64,000 bases of DNA, taken from Rehmannia glutinosa (taxonomy: Eukaryota; Streptophyta; Magnoliopsida; Lamiales; Orobanchaceae). Positions 45,505-56,616 of this stretch are shown piece after piece. Both the position numbers and the translations under genes were made by a program. The notes under the pieces were generated by a model that searched no databases, was not told the DNA's origin, and saw only the letters and a program-made list of their open reading frames with translations. Positions within the stretch are counted from its first letter, which is position 1, and every line of letters starts with the position of its first letter. The DNA is taken from NCBI GenBank assembly GCA_016081115.2, contig JABTTQ020002542.1, positions 496,001 through 560,000 on the forward strand. Reading direction: 5' to 3'.

Positions 45505-45609
45505 TTTTAAATTAATGGCATTTTCATTGTGGGTAAAAAAATGGTATGTTTGAAAAAGTGGGTAAAAAGAGGTTCCCTTATTCAAAGTGGGTACGTAAAA
45601 TTTTTTCCC
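45505..45609 (-). repeat. MULE right terminal inverted repeat
   Basis: Pairs with 27244-27350 (shared blocks listed there). Ends at the second ATTTTCAAA copy. Confidence 0.7.
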
Positions 45610-46419
45610 ATTTTCAAATTCTATTTTTCCATTGTACAATTAATTATTTAACATTTAATGTTCATTTAAATATTTTAATTAGATTTTGGGCGATATTCAT
45701 TAGTTTACACATCATAGAACCGATCAAAAAAAAAAAAAAAGAGCTGGCAAATGTGGATCAGGCCCAAAGTTTGGGCTTGGATGAGCTATGATTTTCTAGG
45801 CCTAGAAAAACCAGGCTTATTAGTAGCTAAAAAATGTACCGATATAACATTTCATAATTTAAAATACTACAAAATAGAAAGCATTTTATATTCTTTATAA
45901 AAATAAATAGATAAAAATAGAGAAAAGATCAGGCCATCATACTCGTTTTTGTACAGAATCCAAAAACTTACTGATAAGCATACCAATATAACACTTTTTA
46001 TGTAAAAAAATGAGTATATGATATTACATAGAATTTATATAAATAAATAATTTAATTCGGTTTCTGGTTTGGATCGATATATCCAAAGCAATTGAGTCGG
46101 AAAATAAAATTAAAAAAATAATATTAAAAAAAAATCAAACCGAGAGTTTCAATTCAATTTTGAATTTTGATTCATATATCATTATAGCACCCGTATATTA
46201 ACAAAGGCTAAGCATTTACTGAATCAGGCCCAAGGCCAAGCATTTACTGAATCAGGCCCATCATACTCATTTTTATTGAAACGTACTAATAAAAATAGGA
46301 CAGGAAAAGGTATGTAAATTGAATAATTTGGATGTACTGTATTATAAAATTATGGCGTGCATCCCATGTTCATGTCTATTTGTACTACCCAGTACCCACT
46401 ATGCCAAAATGGGTAAAGG

Positions 46420-46496
46420 CACGTGGGATTGAGGGGATCAAAATTCAAAGTAAGAAGAGTAAGGGTGAAGGAGGGGCAGCTCAGCCGTCTCACGTG
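46420..46496 (+). promoter_or_regulatory. Pair of G-box (CACGTG) motifs
   Basis: CACGTG at 46420-46425 (GGCACGTGGG) and 46491-46496 (CTCACGTGCC), about 70 bp apart in the only GC-richer stretch of this spacer. They would suit bZIP/bHLH binding, but they lie over 2 kb from the probable start of the RING gene, so their target is uncertain. Confidence 0.4.
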
Positions 46497-48299
46497 CCTG
46501 CAATTAATGCCCACAGCCCCACCACCACCACCGGAAAACTCAAAACCTCCCAATCAAGACTTTAAAACTATTCCCTAAAAAAAAGGACTTTAAAAAGTAT
46601 TGCTAAATTACCAAAGCACCCCTTTAATGAGGTAAGAAGGACTAGATTTTGTCCATGAAACTGGATGAAAAGTGAAAACATATGATGTAAAAACCTTTCG
46701 GGAGTGAGTGCTTTTTGTTTCGTTTCGCTTTTTTTTTTTTCTACTTTTGGAGAAAATAGTGTGAAAATTTTATTTAGAAAAACGAAAATGATTTTTGAGA
46801 GTGTGATTGAATATAATAAGAAAATGTAATGATGATAATTGATGTGATAGTTTTTTTAGTGCAATAGTGATTAGATGTGATTGATGATTTGAAAAATAAA
46901 AGAAAATGAATAGCGTGTGTGTGATATATTTATATGATGATAATAGTTGATGTGATATTTTTATATTAAAATTATAAATGAATGTGATTGATGATTGGAA
47001 AAATGAGAATGAATGAACAATAAATTATTTGAATAAACAATCGCACGTTCAATAATAAATTCCTCCGAAAAATGAAAGAGAGGAAAAAATTCACAAGCAA
47101 GTATTGCCTTCAATTTTTTTTTCCTTTTCCTTTTGATCTTGAGTTTGAATCTCCTATTTTTTCTCAATGTTTTATTTTGTATTTCAATACACTATATTAA
47201 TGTCATATGTATGTACAAAATAGTTACATCAAACTATACACGTCACACTGACATGATACATTAAAACACTAGATGAAACATCATTTTAATGAGAGATGTC
47301 AGTATGTTTTTGTTCATTTTGAGGGTGAGTGAGAGTTGAGTGTGTAGTATGTCTAATTAACAAATTAAATTAAATTTAATTAAAACAATATAAATGTATG
47401 AATTCTTTTGGTTGCATTTGGCTTGAAAGATTTGGTTTTGAGGAGAGAGTTTGAGATAAACATTTCCAATGACTCCGTGTAAATTTTATTTTATTTGTAC
47501 TTTTTTCCCAACCCCTAACATGTATTTCACTTGTAAGTTTTTTTGCAACAACAAATTGGCCTTTAGCTTAATGTTTTGATTAAAACGAGTCATACTTAAC
47601 AAAACACGACGTCTCATTGTGTTTCACAACATAACTTTAAATACAAACCTCATAGGCAAAGAAACAATCTTTACAACTTGTCATCTCATTGTGTTTCACA
47701 ACATCTTTATTTACTCAATATTAATGCACATATTGCATTCAAAATAATAATATTAGTAATAATAATACACATATTTACACATTTTACCTAAAATAGTTTT
47801 TTTGTGCAACTTATTTAACTAATGAAAAACTTTTATTTGGGAATGAAGTGTTGAATTTGAAAATTCAAAATACCTCTTGTAACGTTTCTTCAAATGATTT
47901 TCCCCATAATCATTATATTAATTAGAGTAATATTATGATCCAATTAATTTTCAATGACTGTTTTTCAGAATAACAACATAAATATATATAATCTCATTTA
48001 AAATAAAATTTCATTGAATCGTACTCGTAATTTTGGAATTAATGGACGTGATATTCGATTATAATTTACATTGCGTTTTCTTTTCTAAAATTTATCATAG
48101 TTAGCGCCATGTGTGCACTTTACATATGATTGCAATTAGTAAATAATTTATAAAAACAATTATAAATTAATAACATTTGTAATATAAAATATTATGTGTA
48201 GACCTAAAGGATTAGAAATTAGATCGAATAAACAAACCATTAAGCTTGTCACTAAATTTTCTTAATTCCTAATTTGTGTAGCCATAAAACAAGGCTTGA

Positions 48300-48615
48300 T
48301 TACACAATTGGTCTGCAACTATAGGCGGCTAACAATTTTGGACTTGCAAATAGTTTAGGTAACAATTTTAATCCTATAAGATTTTGAACTTAGGCAATTT
48401 TGATCTCATAAATTTTAATTTGTGCAATTTTATTTCTACAAATTCTGGTTTTGTGCGATTTTGGTCCTAAATGCGTGTTTTAATATTTTATTTTTTCTCA
48501 TAATACTTATGACCATTAAAAGTTACATAATTGAAATTGCTATTTTGACTAAACGATAAAAACGTCAAGATCGAAACTGTCAGGCCACATCAAGAGGATT
48601 GAAATTGTCAATCCT
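48300..48615. repeat. Fold-back element of the 'TTTTAGTCCTA' type
   Basis: Words such as CAATTTTAATCCTATAAG, CAATTTTATTTCTACAAATT and GATTTTGGTCCTAAA on one side face GACTAAATTCAATT and GATTGAAATTGTC on the other. Same type as 54020-54620. Probably an old non-autonomous inverted-repeat element. Confidence 0.45.
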
Positions 48616-48867
48616 AAGAATTATATGACTAAATTCAATTAAGCCCATAAAACAGGGAAGGAATTAAGGAAATATTAACAGTCAAAATAAAAAAAAAGGG
48701 CAGTGGTAAAAATCAACAGTAACCGAAGCCAGAAACCAAGAAAAAGTAAAAGAGACGAAATTCATTCAGTGGTTGGGGAAAACGAAAAGGGAGCTGCCCT
48801 GCCGTACAATCAGACAAACAAAACAGTGAAAAATCAATGAGTGAGAGAGAAAAAGAAAAAGATGAAG

Positions 48868-49180
48868 AGAGAGAGAGAGAGAGGTGTGAAAAAGAGAACA
48901 AAAATTTAGCCCAAAATATGGAGAAAAAGAAGAGAAGATATCTTCAACAACGACTAGTCCTTTTCTTAATTCTCTCACACCAAACTATAACAAAATATAT
49001 CACCAATACCAACAAATGGAATCCTTCTTTTTTTTTTTTTTGGGGGGGGGGAGGTTCTCTTACCAAGAAAAACAACAATAACAACTACAACTCCACCACC
49101 ACCATCCACTTTCATTATTATGGCAATTATTATTCTTATTCCCATTTTTTTTTCTCTCTCTCTCTTTCATAAATTATTTG
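48868..49180 (+). other. Probable 5' leader of the RING gene with GA and CT microsatellites
   Basis: A purine-rich tract with GAGAGAGAGAGAG at about 48868-48883, a T/G homopolymer pair at 49028-49051 and a CT tract at about 49155-49168. A donor GTGAGT at 49332 and acceptor TTTGCAG at 49857-49863 suggest a leader intron. The transcription start is not determined. Confidence 0.4.
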
Positions 49181-49867
49181 TTGGCTAGCACCATCCCTTT
49201 TGGCCCATTTCCCTTGAAGCAAAGAGGAAAATTTGAGTAAATAAAACTAGATTTTTTGTGGGTTTTTTTTTTTTTGGGGATCTTTTATAATCAATCCAAA
49301 TATTGGTTATCTGAATCCGAGCTGATTTCTGGTGAGTTCTTTGCTCTTGTTGTTTGTGTGTATGTTTGTTTTACTCATGTGATTTGTGTGAATCTTGGGA
49401 TTTCCTTTTTATCAGTTGGTTTTTGGTTGAGCTTTGATGTTTTAAGGAATGCTGATCTTTTTTCTCTGGGGTACTTCTCTTTTTGGATTCTTGAAATAGG
49501 TAAATTTATAGGGTCATGTTTTTGTTTCTTGATGATTATTGTCAGTAGTTTCTGTATATTTGATATTGAAAAGAGGGAGAATTTTTTTAGTGGAAGTCAA
49601 TTTCATCACAGATTGGTGGGATGTTATCTGAAACTTGCTAGAATTAGTAGTTTGTTTGTATTTCTTGCTGTGATTTTTATTTTATTTGATGTGTGTGTGT
49701 TTGTATTAGTTAAATTAAACCACTGATTTCCTGATATTATTGAGATTTTTTAAGCTCTGTATTACCTTTTTCCTGCTAAAAATCTCATCTTTTAGGTTCT
49801 TCGTATCGATAATTTGCATATTGTAAATTGCTTGAATCTGATGCATTAGAGTATGATTTGCAGGAAG

Positions 49868-52849
49868 ATGCTGGGAAGAGGAGGAACTAACGGAAACACG
49901 ATATTCCCTGGTTTTGTGGAGGAAAATCGCGTCCAATATGATAACAATACAATGCCTCAACTACAGTTATTTGGGCATGGTGAGTTTATTTTGGGCTTGT
50001 GTTAGAATTTAGAAATATGGTTCTTTCCGAATTTGTTTTCCTTCTCTGTCGTCCCTTAATGCTATATTATTGGTGCCATTGTTGATATTCTCACCAAAAG
50101 CTTTTATCTTGTAACTCACATCTTGTGTGTATATGTTCTGTGACTATTAGGTAACTCACAACATAATATTAACCTAGAATGTGCCCTTTCATAATACTAT
50201 AGATATCTTAATGAAAGCTTTTTCTTTATTGTTCTCGTCTGATACTCTGATCCATGTTCGATTATCTGAAATTTCTGATGGAAATTGAAGTTTGTTTAAT
50301 TATTCATGGCTTGTTATAACTACGAGAATTCAAACACGGAACATAACTTTGCTTTAGATGGAAAATTATTATCATGGTAATGGTCGACTTTGGTATTGCT
50401 TATGAAGTACTAATGGCTTTATTTATTATATCTGAATATTATCTCCTCGTTCGTCCATACTAGTTTTTTATGTTAGTTATCTTTATTTTCTTTTATCTTC
50501 GGAAGTATATGGACGTCTATACTACCTGAGAACACTTTTGGAGTGATCCCAGTTTTTTCTTTTTTTTTTGGGTTGAGGCTGCAGCTTCATTATGCATTAT
50601 TCTTTCATTGCAAACACTTGAGAGTTATCGGATACCTTCTTTATGCTTTAGAGAAGGTTTACTATAGTTTTATGTCAATTTGAAGGTTTGTTAGGAAGAG
50701 GTTTAGTACTTTATCTGAGGATATCTCAAGAATTGATAGGAAAAACATCTGAAAATGTAGGAATCCTTAAGAATTTCAATGTCTTGTTCATTGGACATGT
50801 AGCTTTCTCAAGAATCTCTTCTGTGTTAACATGTATGTGGTGAGATACTAAGGGTGGAGCTGGAAAATTAGCTTGCCGTTTTTGCGATGTTCATCCAATC
50901 CTTGTCGCCTATTTTATCATTTTCTCCTTATTTCCCTGATTTTCTAGACGGTTGAACATTTATTGCTTTTGGACTTATACGGCAATAATGATATAATTGA
51001 GGAATAGAAACTTGGAATGTCAGTGGAAAGCACAAAAGATTTAATATGTATTTTTATACTTTTTATAATAATAGATATTAAATTCCGTTATACCTAATTA
51101 CCTTATATTGAATTTATTGTAATTATACTTTTCATTTTGTTTTCTTGCTAGGATTAACTTCCTGTCTCAATTTTCCTTTTTTAATTGCGAGTAATTCATC
51201 TCATTTGAATTTTTGCAGTTCCGATGCAGTGTGGTTCTGGTGTTGGCACCATAAACTATATCGGAAACAGGCACGCGCCCACTGATGATCTCCTATCAAT
51301 AGAGTTAGAGAAGGTGAAACTTTGTCCATGCAGCAAAAGCATCACATTTCTTTAAATAACAACTTATGTCGGGACAAAGCCGGCCATACAGGATCCCTTT
51401 TAAATCCTAATGCTGTATCAACTGGGCTCAAACTTTCGTGCGAGGAAGAAGAGCGTAATTCCTCTGTTACTTCTGCCTGCGAGAATATGAAAAACAATGC
51501 TCCCGTTATGCTTTCCCTTGGTAGCGCTGTCAAAATGGAGATAGATCGACAGACTGATGAATTCGGCCGATATATTAAACTCCAGGTATAGAGAAGTGTT
51601 TAGTGCTTTGAGTTGGGAATAATAACGTTCCGTCGAGATTCGAATAGAATAATTACTTTTACTGTGACTGTTGATTGATTCTTATCTCAACATCTAGCTA
51701 TTCAATGTGCAGACATGCATGTTGCATGTAGTTTTTAATTTGTAGTTATAATAGTAGGGATTATTACAAATATTGCCTTTGAGGTTTAGTCTAATTACAA
51801 AAAAAAAAAGTTATCTTTAAAAATTGCAAATGCTGCCCTGCCATATGTTTCTATTTTACAAATTGTACGTAATGAATGTGGTTATTTTTAAAACAAACAA
51901 AAACCTCAAAGGGTGTATTTGTAATTTTAAAAGATAACTAAGTTTTTTTGTAATTAGGCTAATTTAAGTCGTATTTGTAATTGTCTCATTTATTTATATT
52001 AGGGATTATTACCCCTCCGAGGTTCGGGCTAAATACAAAAAAAGCCATAGATTTTTGAAAATTGCAAAAAAACCCTTGAAGTTTGATTTCGTCTTACTTT
52101 TTTCCCTACATAAGCACAAAATATTTCAAATACCCCTGATATTTATAGAAATATTACAGTTATCCCCCTTCAATTTATGACAAAAACCCTGAGTGGGCTT
52201 GTTGCAATTTTGAAACATCTGTAGATTTGTTGGTAATTGGCCCAAACCTCAGGGAATCTTTTGTAATTATCCCTTTATATTATGATGTCTCTGTTCTTAA
52301 CTTTATCCCCATCTATGTAAATAGGAAGAAAGTATCTTGAAGGGTGTACGCGAGATAAATCAACGGCACACGGTTTCTTTATTGAACGCCCTAGAGAAAG
52401 GCGTCAACAGGAAATTGCACGAGAAGGAGCTTGAAATCGAGAATCTAAACCGAAAAAACAAGGAGCTAGGCGACAAGATAAAGCAAGTCGCCATGGAAGC
52501 ACAGTCATGGCACTACAGAGCAAAGTACAACGAATCAGTCGTAAATGTCCTAAAGAGCAATATTCAGCAGCTCGTCGAACAAGGCACGGCCCACGCTCGT
52601 GAGGGCTCTGGAGACAGCGAAGTCGATGATGCGATATCTTACTCGAATCATCCCAGAATTATCAGCGGGTCGGGAAATCAAGGAGGGCAAAACCGTCTGA
52701 TACAATGCAGAGGTTGCAATGCTAAAGGAGCTTCTGTCTTAATATTGCCTTGCCGGCACTTGTGTCTGTGTACAGATTGCGAAGGACTTGCCAACGTTTG
52801 CCCTATCTGCCAGGTAATGAAAACTGCAAGTGTTCATGTATACATGTAA
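49868..52849 (+). CDS. BOI-related / S-RNase-binding-protein-type RING E3 ubiquitin ligase
   Basis: Three coding exons: 49868-49979, 51219-51585 and 52325-52849 (TAA at 52847). Exon 1 reads MLGRGGTNGNTIFPGFVEEN to QLQLFGH. Exon 2 has ISLNNN, LNPNAVSTGLKLS and ERNSSVTSACENMK. Exon 3 has a coiled coil (EKELEIENLNRKNKELGDK) with AMEAQSWHYRAKYNESVVNV, the family's BRG hallmark, and a C-terminal C3HC4 RING (CRGCNAKGA…LPCRHLCLCTDC…CPICQ). These ligases ubiquitinate partners in defence, cell-death and gibberellin signalling (BOI/BRG in Arabidopsis, SBP1 in Solanaceae). A 5'UTR intron is likely (49332-49863). Oddity: exon 2 is out of frame with itself; one base seems missing near 51306-51315, so the protein would end early as written. 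Expected length about 334 aa. Confidence 0.88.
51757..51987. mobile_element. TAATTACAAAAA MITE copy 1 (RING gene intron 2)
   Basis: Left GGGATTATTACAAATATTGC and GAGGTTTAGTCTAATTACAA, right TTTTTTTGTAATTAGGCTAA and TTTGTAATTGTCTC: imperfect inverted repeats with a short centre. Confidence 0.72.
52001..52275. mobile_element. TAATTACAAAAA MITE copy 2 (RING gene intron 2)
   Basis: Starts GGGATTATTACCCCTCCGAG; ends reversed GGGATAATTACAAAAGATTC. Arms of about 90 bp include GAGGTT-GGGC-AAT and AAAATTGCAA. It lies 14 bp from copy 1 and nearly fills the rest of the intron. Confidence 0.78.
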
Positions 52850-53199
52850 TGAAAAACGTATCGGAGCACTTGCAATGTTCATTGCAGTTTTCGTTTTATG
52901 AGGTTGTAAAAACGCGTTCTTGTTCAAGAACCGGTTATCGATGATGACTCGTGATTTTTAAATTAAATGAATCGTTCTTTGAGAATCGGTTGCCTTTTTT
53001 TTTTTTTTTTCGGTGGTAGAGATTTTGTTTGTGCATGAAAAATATATATACGCAACTTGCTTCATGCATGAAGATGAGCAATTTTCAAGACATTCACATT
53101 TCTATTTCTAAGTTAATGAAGTTTGTGTTTGTAATTACTTAACCAGTTCTTCTCCCTGGTTTATGACCTGTTCTTCATTCTTTAATAGATTTTTTCCAA

Positions 53200-53478
53200 G
53201 GGATAGTTACAAAAACACCCCAAGGTTTGGGCTAATTACAAAAAAACCCAGAGGTGTTTCAAAATTACAAAAAAGCCCCCTTATGTTTGATTTTGTTCTA
53301 AATTTAAGGGGTAACTGTAATAATTCTACAAATATGGGGGGTTCAAATGTTTTTGCTTATAAAGGGGAAGATATAAGTAGAATCAAACATTAATTTTTTT
53401 TTTTTTGCAATTTTCAAAAAACTCTGGATTTTTTTGTAATTAGCCTGAACATCAGGGGCTTTTATGTAATTATTCCTT
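53200..53478. mobile_element. TAATTACAAAAA MITE copy 3 (downstream of RING gene)
   Basis: Starts GGGATAGTTACAAAAACACC, ends reversed GGAATAATTACATAAAAGCC; arms contain GGTTTGGGCTAATTACAAAA and its complement. Confidence 0.8.
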
Positions 53479-54019
53479 TTCTCAATTACTCTAAAATTGA
53501 TTGTTCTGCAAATAGATATATGCCTTGAATGAATGCTACATATTCAAATATTTAAGAAAAATTGACATATTTGTTTCATACGTAAATCTTTGGTGATGGT
53601 GTTGTAGTTGTAGTTTTTTGTTAATTTATAACAGAGTACATTTAATTTTGTCTTGCAAAAAGTCTTTTGCAGGTCAAAACTATACATTTACACAGAAAAA
53701 TATATATTGAGGTTGTTTTATTATTTCAATTAAAGAATATCAATTAAATTTACGCCTGATTGAGTGATTGTAAAGGGAGATTTGAATCTTGTCAAAATTA
53801 TATTTGCCTTCTGTGACCAAAGTTCTTTCATTAAATTTTGCCATGCATAGCATGGAAAGTTCTATTGGCCTATAAACCATTTACACAAAATTTTATAGTT
53901 TCTTTTTCCACTTAGCTTTATACAACGTTATAGGGAAAATCTAATACAGATTTTCTTATAAACAGTAACAATTTTTGTAAATTTGAGATAGTCGTTTAAT
54001 TCGTATCTGCGAAATTGGG

Positions 54020-54630
54020 AAAAATGCAAAAATAGTCTTGCATATATAAAGGTATTGCAATATTAATCCTGCAACTTTTGAATTTGTGATTTTAGTCCTA
54101 TATGTTTTTTTTTTTTTTTTTTTTTTTTGTAATTTTATCCTGCAAGTATTAAATTTGTGCAATTTTAGTCCTACAAGTTTTAAATTGGAGCAAATTTTGT
54201 CTTGAGAGCATTTCAATACTTCGCTTATTCCCAAAATGCCTTTAATAGTCAAAATATTCAACAAACCTAAGATCAAGTAGAAAATTGTATTAAAGTCTGT
54301 GTTTTATTTACTTATGAGTTGAATTTATTTATTATTTGTACTATAGATTGCCTAATGAGAGCAAAATTGTGAATTCGGATCAAAATCCGAGATTTGAGTT
54401 CTACGTGTATTGTTTTCTAATTATGGAAATATAAAAACACGTACTAATTTAGCGGAATCAGTTATTTTGACTAATAGGATCAAAATTACCACAACTAAAA
54501 AGCACAAGACAAAAATTGTCAAATCAAAAAAATTAATAGATTAAAACTATGAGTTTTGCTGAGGGGTAAAATTGTTATAGGACTGAAATTGCATTTTAAA
54601 AGTTACAGGACTAATATTGTAAAACCCTTA
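54020..54630. repeat. Fold-back element of the 'TTTTAGTCCTA' type, second copy
   Basis: Left side has ATTAATCCTGCAACTTTTG, GATTTTAGTCCTATA, a T22-type homopolymer (about 54107-54128) and CAATTTTAGTCCTACAAG; right side has TAGGACTGAAATTGC and TTACAGGACTAATATTG in complement. It resembles 48300-48615. Confidence 0.5.
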
Positions 54631-55039
54631 TAAATAAATGATCAATTTTGCAATTTTTCTTCGGAAAATAATTGTCGGAGTTAAATAATATAGATGACAA
54701 AACAAGTGCACTTTTGAGTCATATTTCACATTATTGTTCGATAAAGTAGTTTTCAAATTGATTTTGGACACTGAATTTGTAGATCACCAACCACCCCCAT
54801 AATTCTTACTGTCTCATTAGGTATTGTGGACCAAAACTTTCTAGCTTAGTTGTACTATATTTTCCCTACTTTTCAAAGAAAAGTTATATATCCATATAAA
54901 TGAAACATAATGTATGATCTTGAATTTAATAACGTAATAGTTTGGCTTTAAATAATCTGAGCTCATACAAGCAATGTTTTGAAAACTGGCCGATCCTAGT
55001 TTAATGGGGAACCGGTAACATGCCTGGCTTGATTATATG

Positions 55040-55202
55040 CAATGGCGGAGGGAGGGGCCAATCTTGGCCTGGGACCCCCATTTTTGGGATTTTTTTACAC
55101 TATATAATTTAAAAAATATATATATTTTATATGATTTTCTTTACTCGGCTACTACCCCACTTTTCGCATATCTACCATCCCGAAAAATTTCGCTCCGCCT
55201 TG
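55040..55202. mobile_element. hAT-type MITE, 163 bp
   Basis: 8-bp target duplication ATTATATG on both sides (55032-55039, 55203-55210). Ends CAATGGCGGAGGG (left) and, reversed, CAAGGCGGAGCG (right), matching the CAGTGGCGGAG-type ends of plant hAT elements. No coding capacity. Confidence 0.82.
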
Positions 55203-55210
55203 ATTATATG

Positions 55211-56400
55211 TTAAATTTGGGTGGCTAAAGAATCGTTGCCACCGGTCAATCCTGGCAAAAAACTTGAAAACCGGTGACTCCACTAACCCGGTTCATTTTT
55301 TTTTTTTTTTTTATTTGTTTTGTTAGTTAATAAAATTTTCCGAATATGAAATCTCTAACCTTTATTTACACATCAAACCAAGGGCACATACAATCATGTT
55401 GTAGACCAATTTTTTAGTCAATTTACTATAAAATCTAAAAAAATGATTTCTTTGTAAATATATAATAACAATGAATATCTTGTATTTTGTTATTATTTTA
55501 TATAATATAATACAAAACATAATTAATTTTATTATACAAATTAAACTAATCGTTGACTCAATTCAAACGATTGAACTAATCTAACCAATAATACACCCAA
55601 TTTGATATCGGATGGAATTTTAAAGACACTATTTTAAATTATAAGAGGTAATTTTAATTTTCCCTAAATTATGAGTATTTTTTTACTTTGTTCACTTAAC
55701 TTTGAATTGTTCTATTTTACCCATAAACTTTACAAATTGTTGCACTTAACCTATAATTTTCAAATTTACCCCTCTTTGTTAGAGGTGGCAAAATCCGATG
55801 CGACTGCGGGCATGCCCCCCATTTCACTCGAGGTTTGGATCGGCCAATGTAGTTTTTAGGCCTAAAAAAGTTGAGCCTATTTAACCCGCCCGATGCCGGC
55901 CCGTATTTTTAAACATAGAATGCATGCATGGGCTAGGCCAGGCAATCTCGCGATCGGACCAAAATCGTGTCGGCCCGACTCCAAGACAAAATTTCGCAAA
56001 AGCCCGACGTGCTCGCCCCGGCCCAGCTAGCCCATTGCCAGCTTTACTCACTGAGTCACTGTTAGTGAATTTGGATCAATTTTTGTCAAAACCTCCTCAT
56101 CTTTAAATAATAGTAAATTTCATCACTAAATTTATGATGTACTACAATTTTCAGAGATCGCAAAATAAAATAACCATAAAATTGAGGGATAATTTTAAAA
56201 ATTACAGGCTAAGTATAATAATTTACAAAATTCAAAAATAAGATAAAATAATTCAAAAATTAAGTGCACAAAATAGAAAATCTCGCATGCAAATTAAAAT
56301 TACCTCGAATTAGAATGGACATTCACTTTCCAAACTCAGAAAAATACCGCTGATTCCTGAAAAGGCTAAAAAGTACCCTTAAAATCCCAAGAATATCCCC
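55211..56400. other. AT-rich intergenic stretch
   Basis: No gene seen. Around 55790-56000 is a GC-richer piece (GAGGTGGCAAAATCCGATGC, TTTTTAGGCCTAAAAA) that looks like a worn transposon remnant of unknown class. Confidence 0.4.
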
Positions 56401-56542
56401 CATTTTACACACGATTTCCAATTTTGATTCTCTCTCTCACCAACTCTTCTCTCTCACTTACACTTTCCGCCCACCTCGCTCCTCGGCGGAGCCCCAACCG
56501 TCCCCACCACCGGTCCACCACCAGTCCACCACCACCACCGGC

Positions 56543-56558
56543 ATATATTATATATACA
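56543..56558 (+). promoter_or_regulatory. Possible TATA region of the translocator gene
   Basis: ATATATTATATATACATA about 65-75 bp upstream of the start codon, followed by a CT-rich leader. A very short 5'UTR would result, so this may instead lie within the leader. Confidence 0.3.
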
Positions 56559-56616
56559 TACACCGATACCGGCGATACACAGACCTTCTCTCTTAATTCT
56601 CTCGATCTATACAAAA

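Larger units (their letters stand above)
27244..45609 (+). mobile_element. Large Mutator-like element (MULE), interrupted by four later insertions
   Basis: The perfect 9-bp direct repeat ATTTTCAAA flanks it (27235-27243 and 45610-45618), the size typical of Mutator. Ends are degenerate inverted repeats: left 27244 onward has AACCTCTCTTTTGACC and ATACCATCTTTTCTACCCA; the reverse complement from 45609 has AACCTCTTTTTACCC and ATACCATTTTTTTACCCA in the same order and spacing. Inside are a MURA-type transposase remnant (plus) and a second, DUF1985-like gene remnant (minus). Subtracting later insertions (31150-32444, 32715-32978, 36512-44263, 44566-45470) leaves about 8 kb. Both terminal repeats and genes are worn, so the insertion is old. 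Confidence 0.8.
45619..48760. other. AT-rich intergenic region upstream of the RING gene
   Basis: No gene seen. It contains a short tandem duplication of AAGCATTTACTGAATCAGG (46208-46260), two G-boxes (46420, 46491), and a degenerate duplicated stretch with TGATGTGAT and GATTGATGATT words (46830-47000). Confidence 0.55.

Noticed and set aside
49256..49726. 156-codon plus-strand frame, hydrophobic
   Set aside because: It overlaps the probable leader exon and intron of the RING gene, is T-rich low-complexity sequence and matches no family.
51311..51330. A 20-nt mini-intron (GTGAAA…TGCAG) that would restore the reading frame of the RING gene
   Set aside because: Plant introns are not that short, and the skipped codons (ETLSMQ) align well with the family. 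A missing base is simpler.
56405..56614. 69-codon minus-strand frame upstream of the translocator gene
   Set aside because: It lies in the CT-rich leader/promoter region and has no similarity that I recognise.
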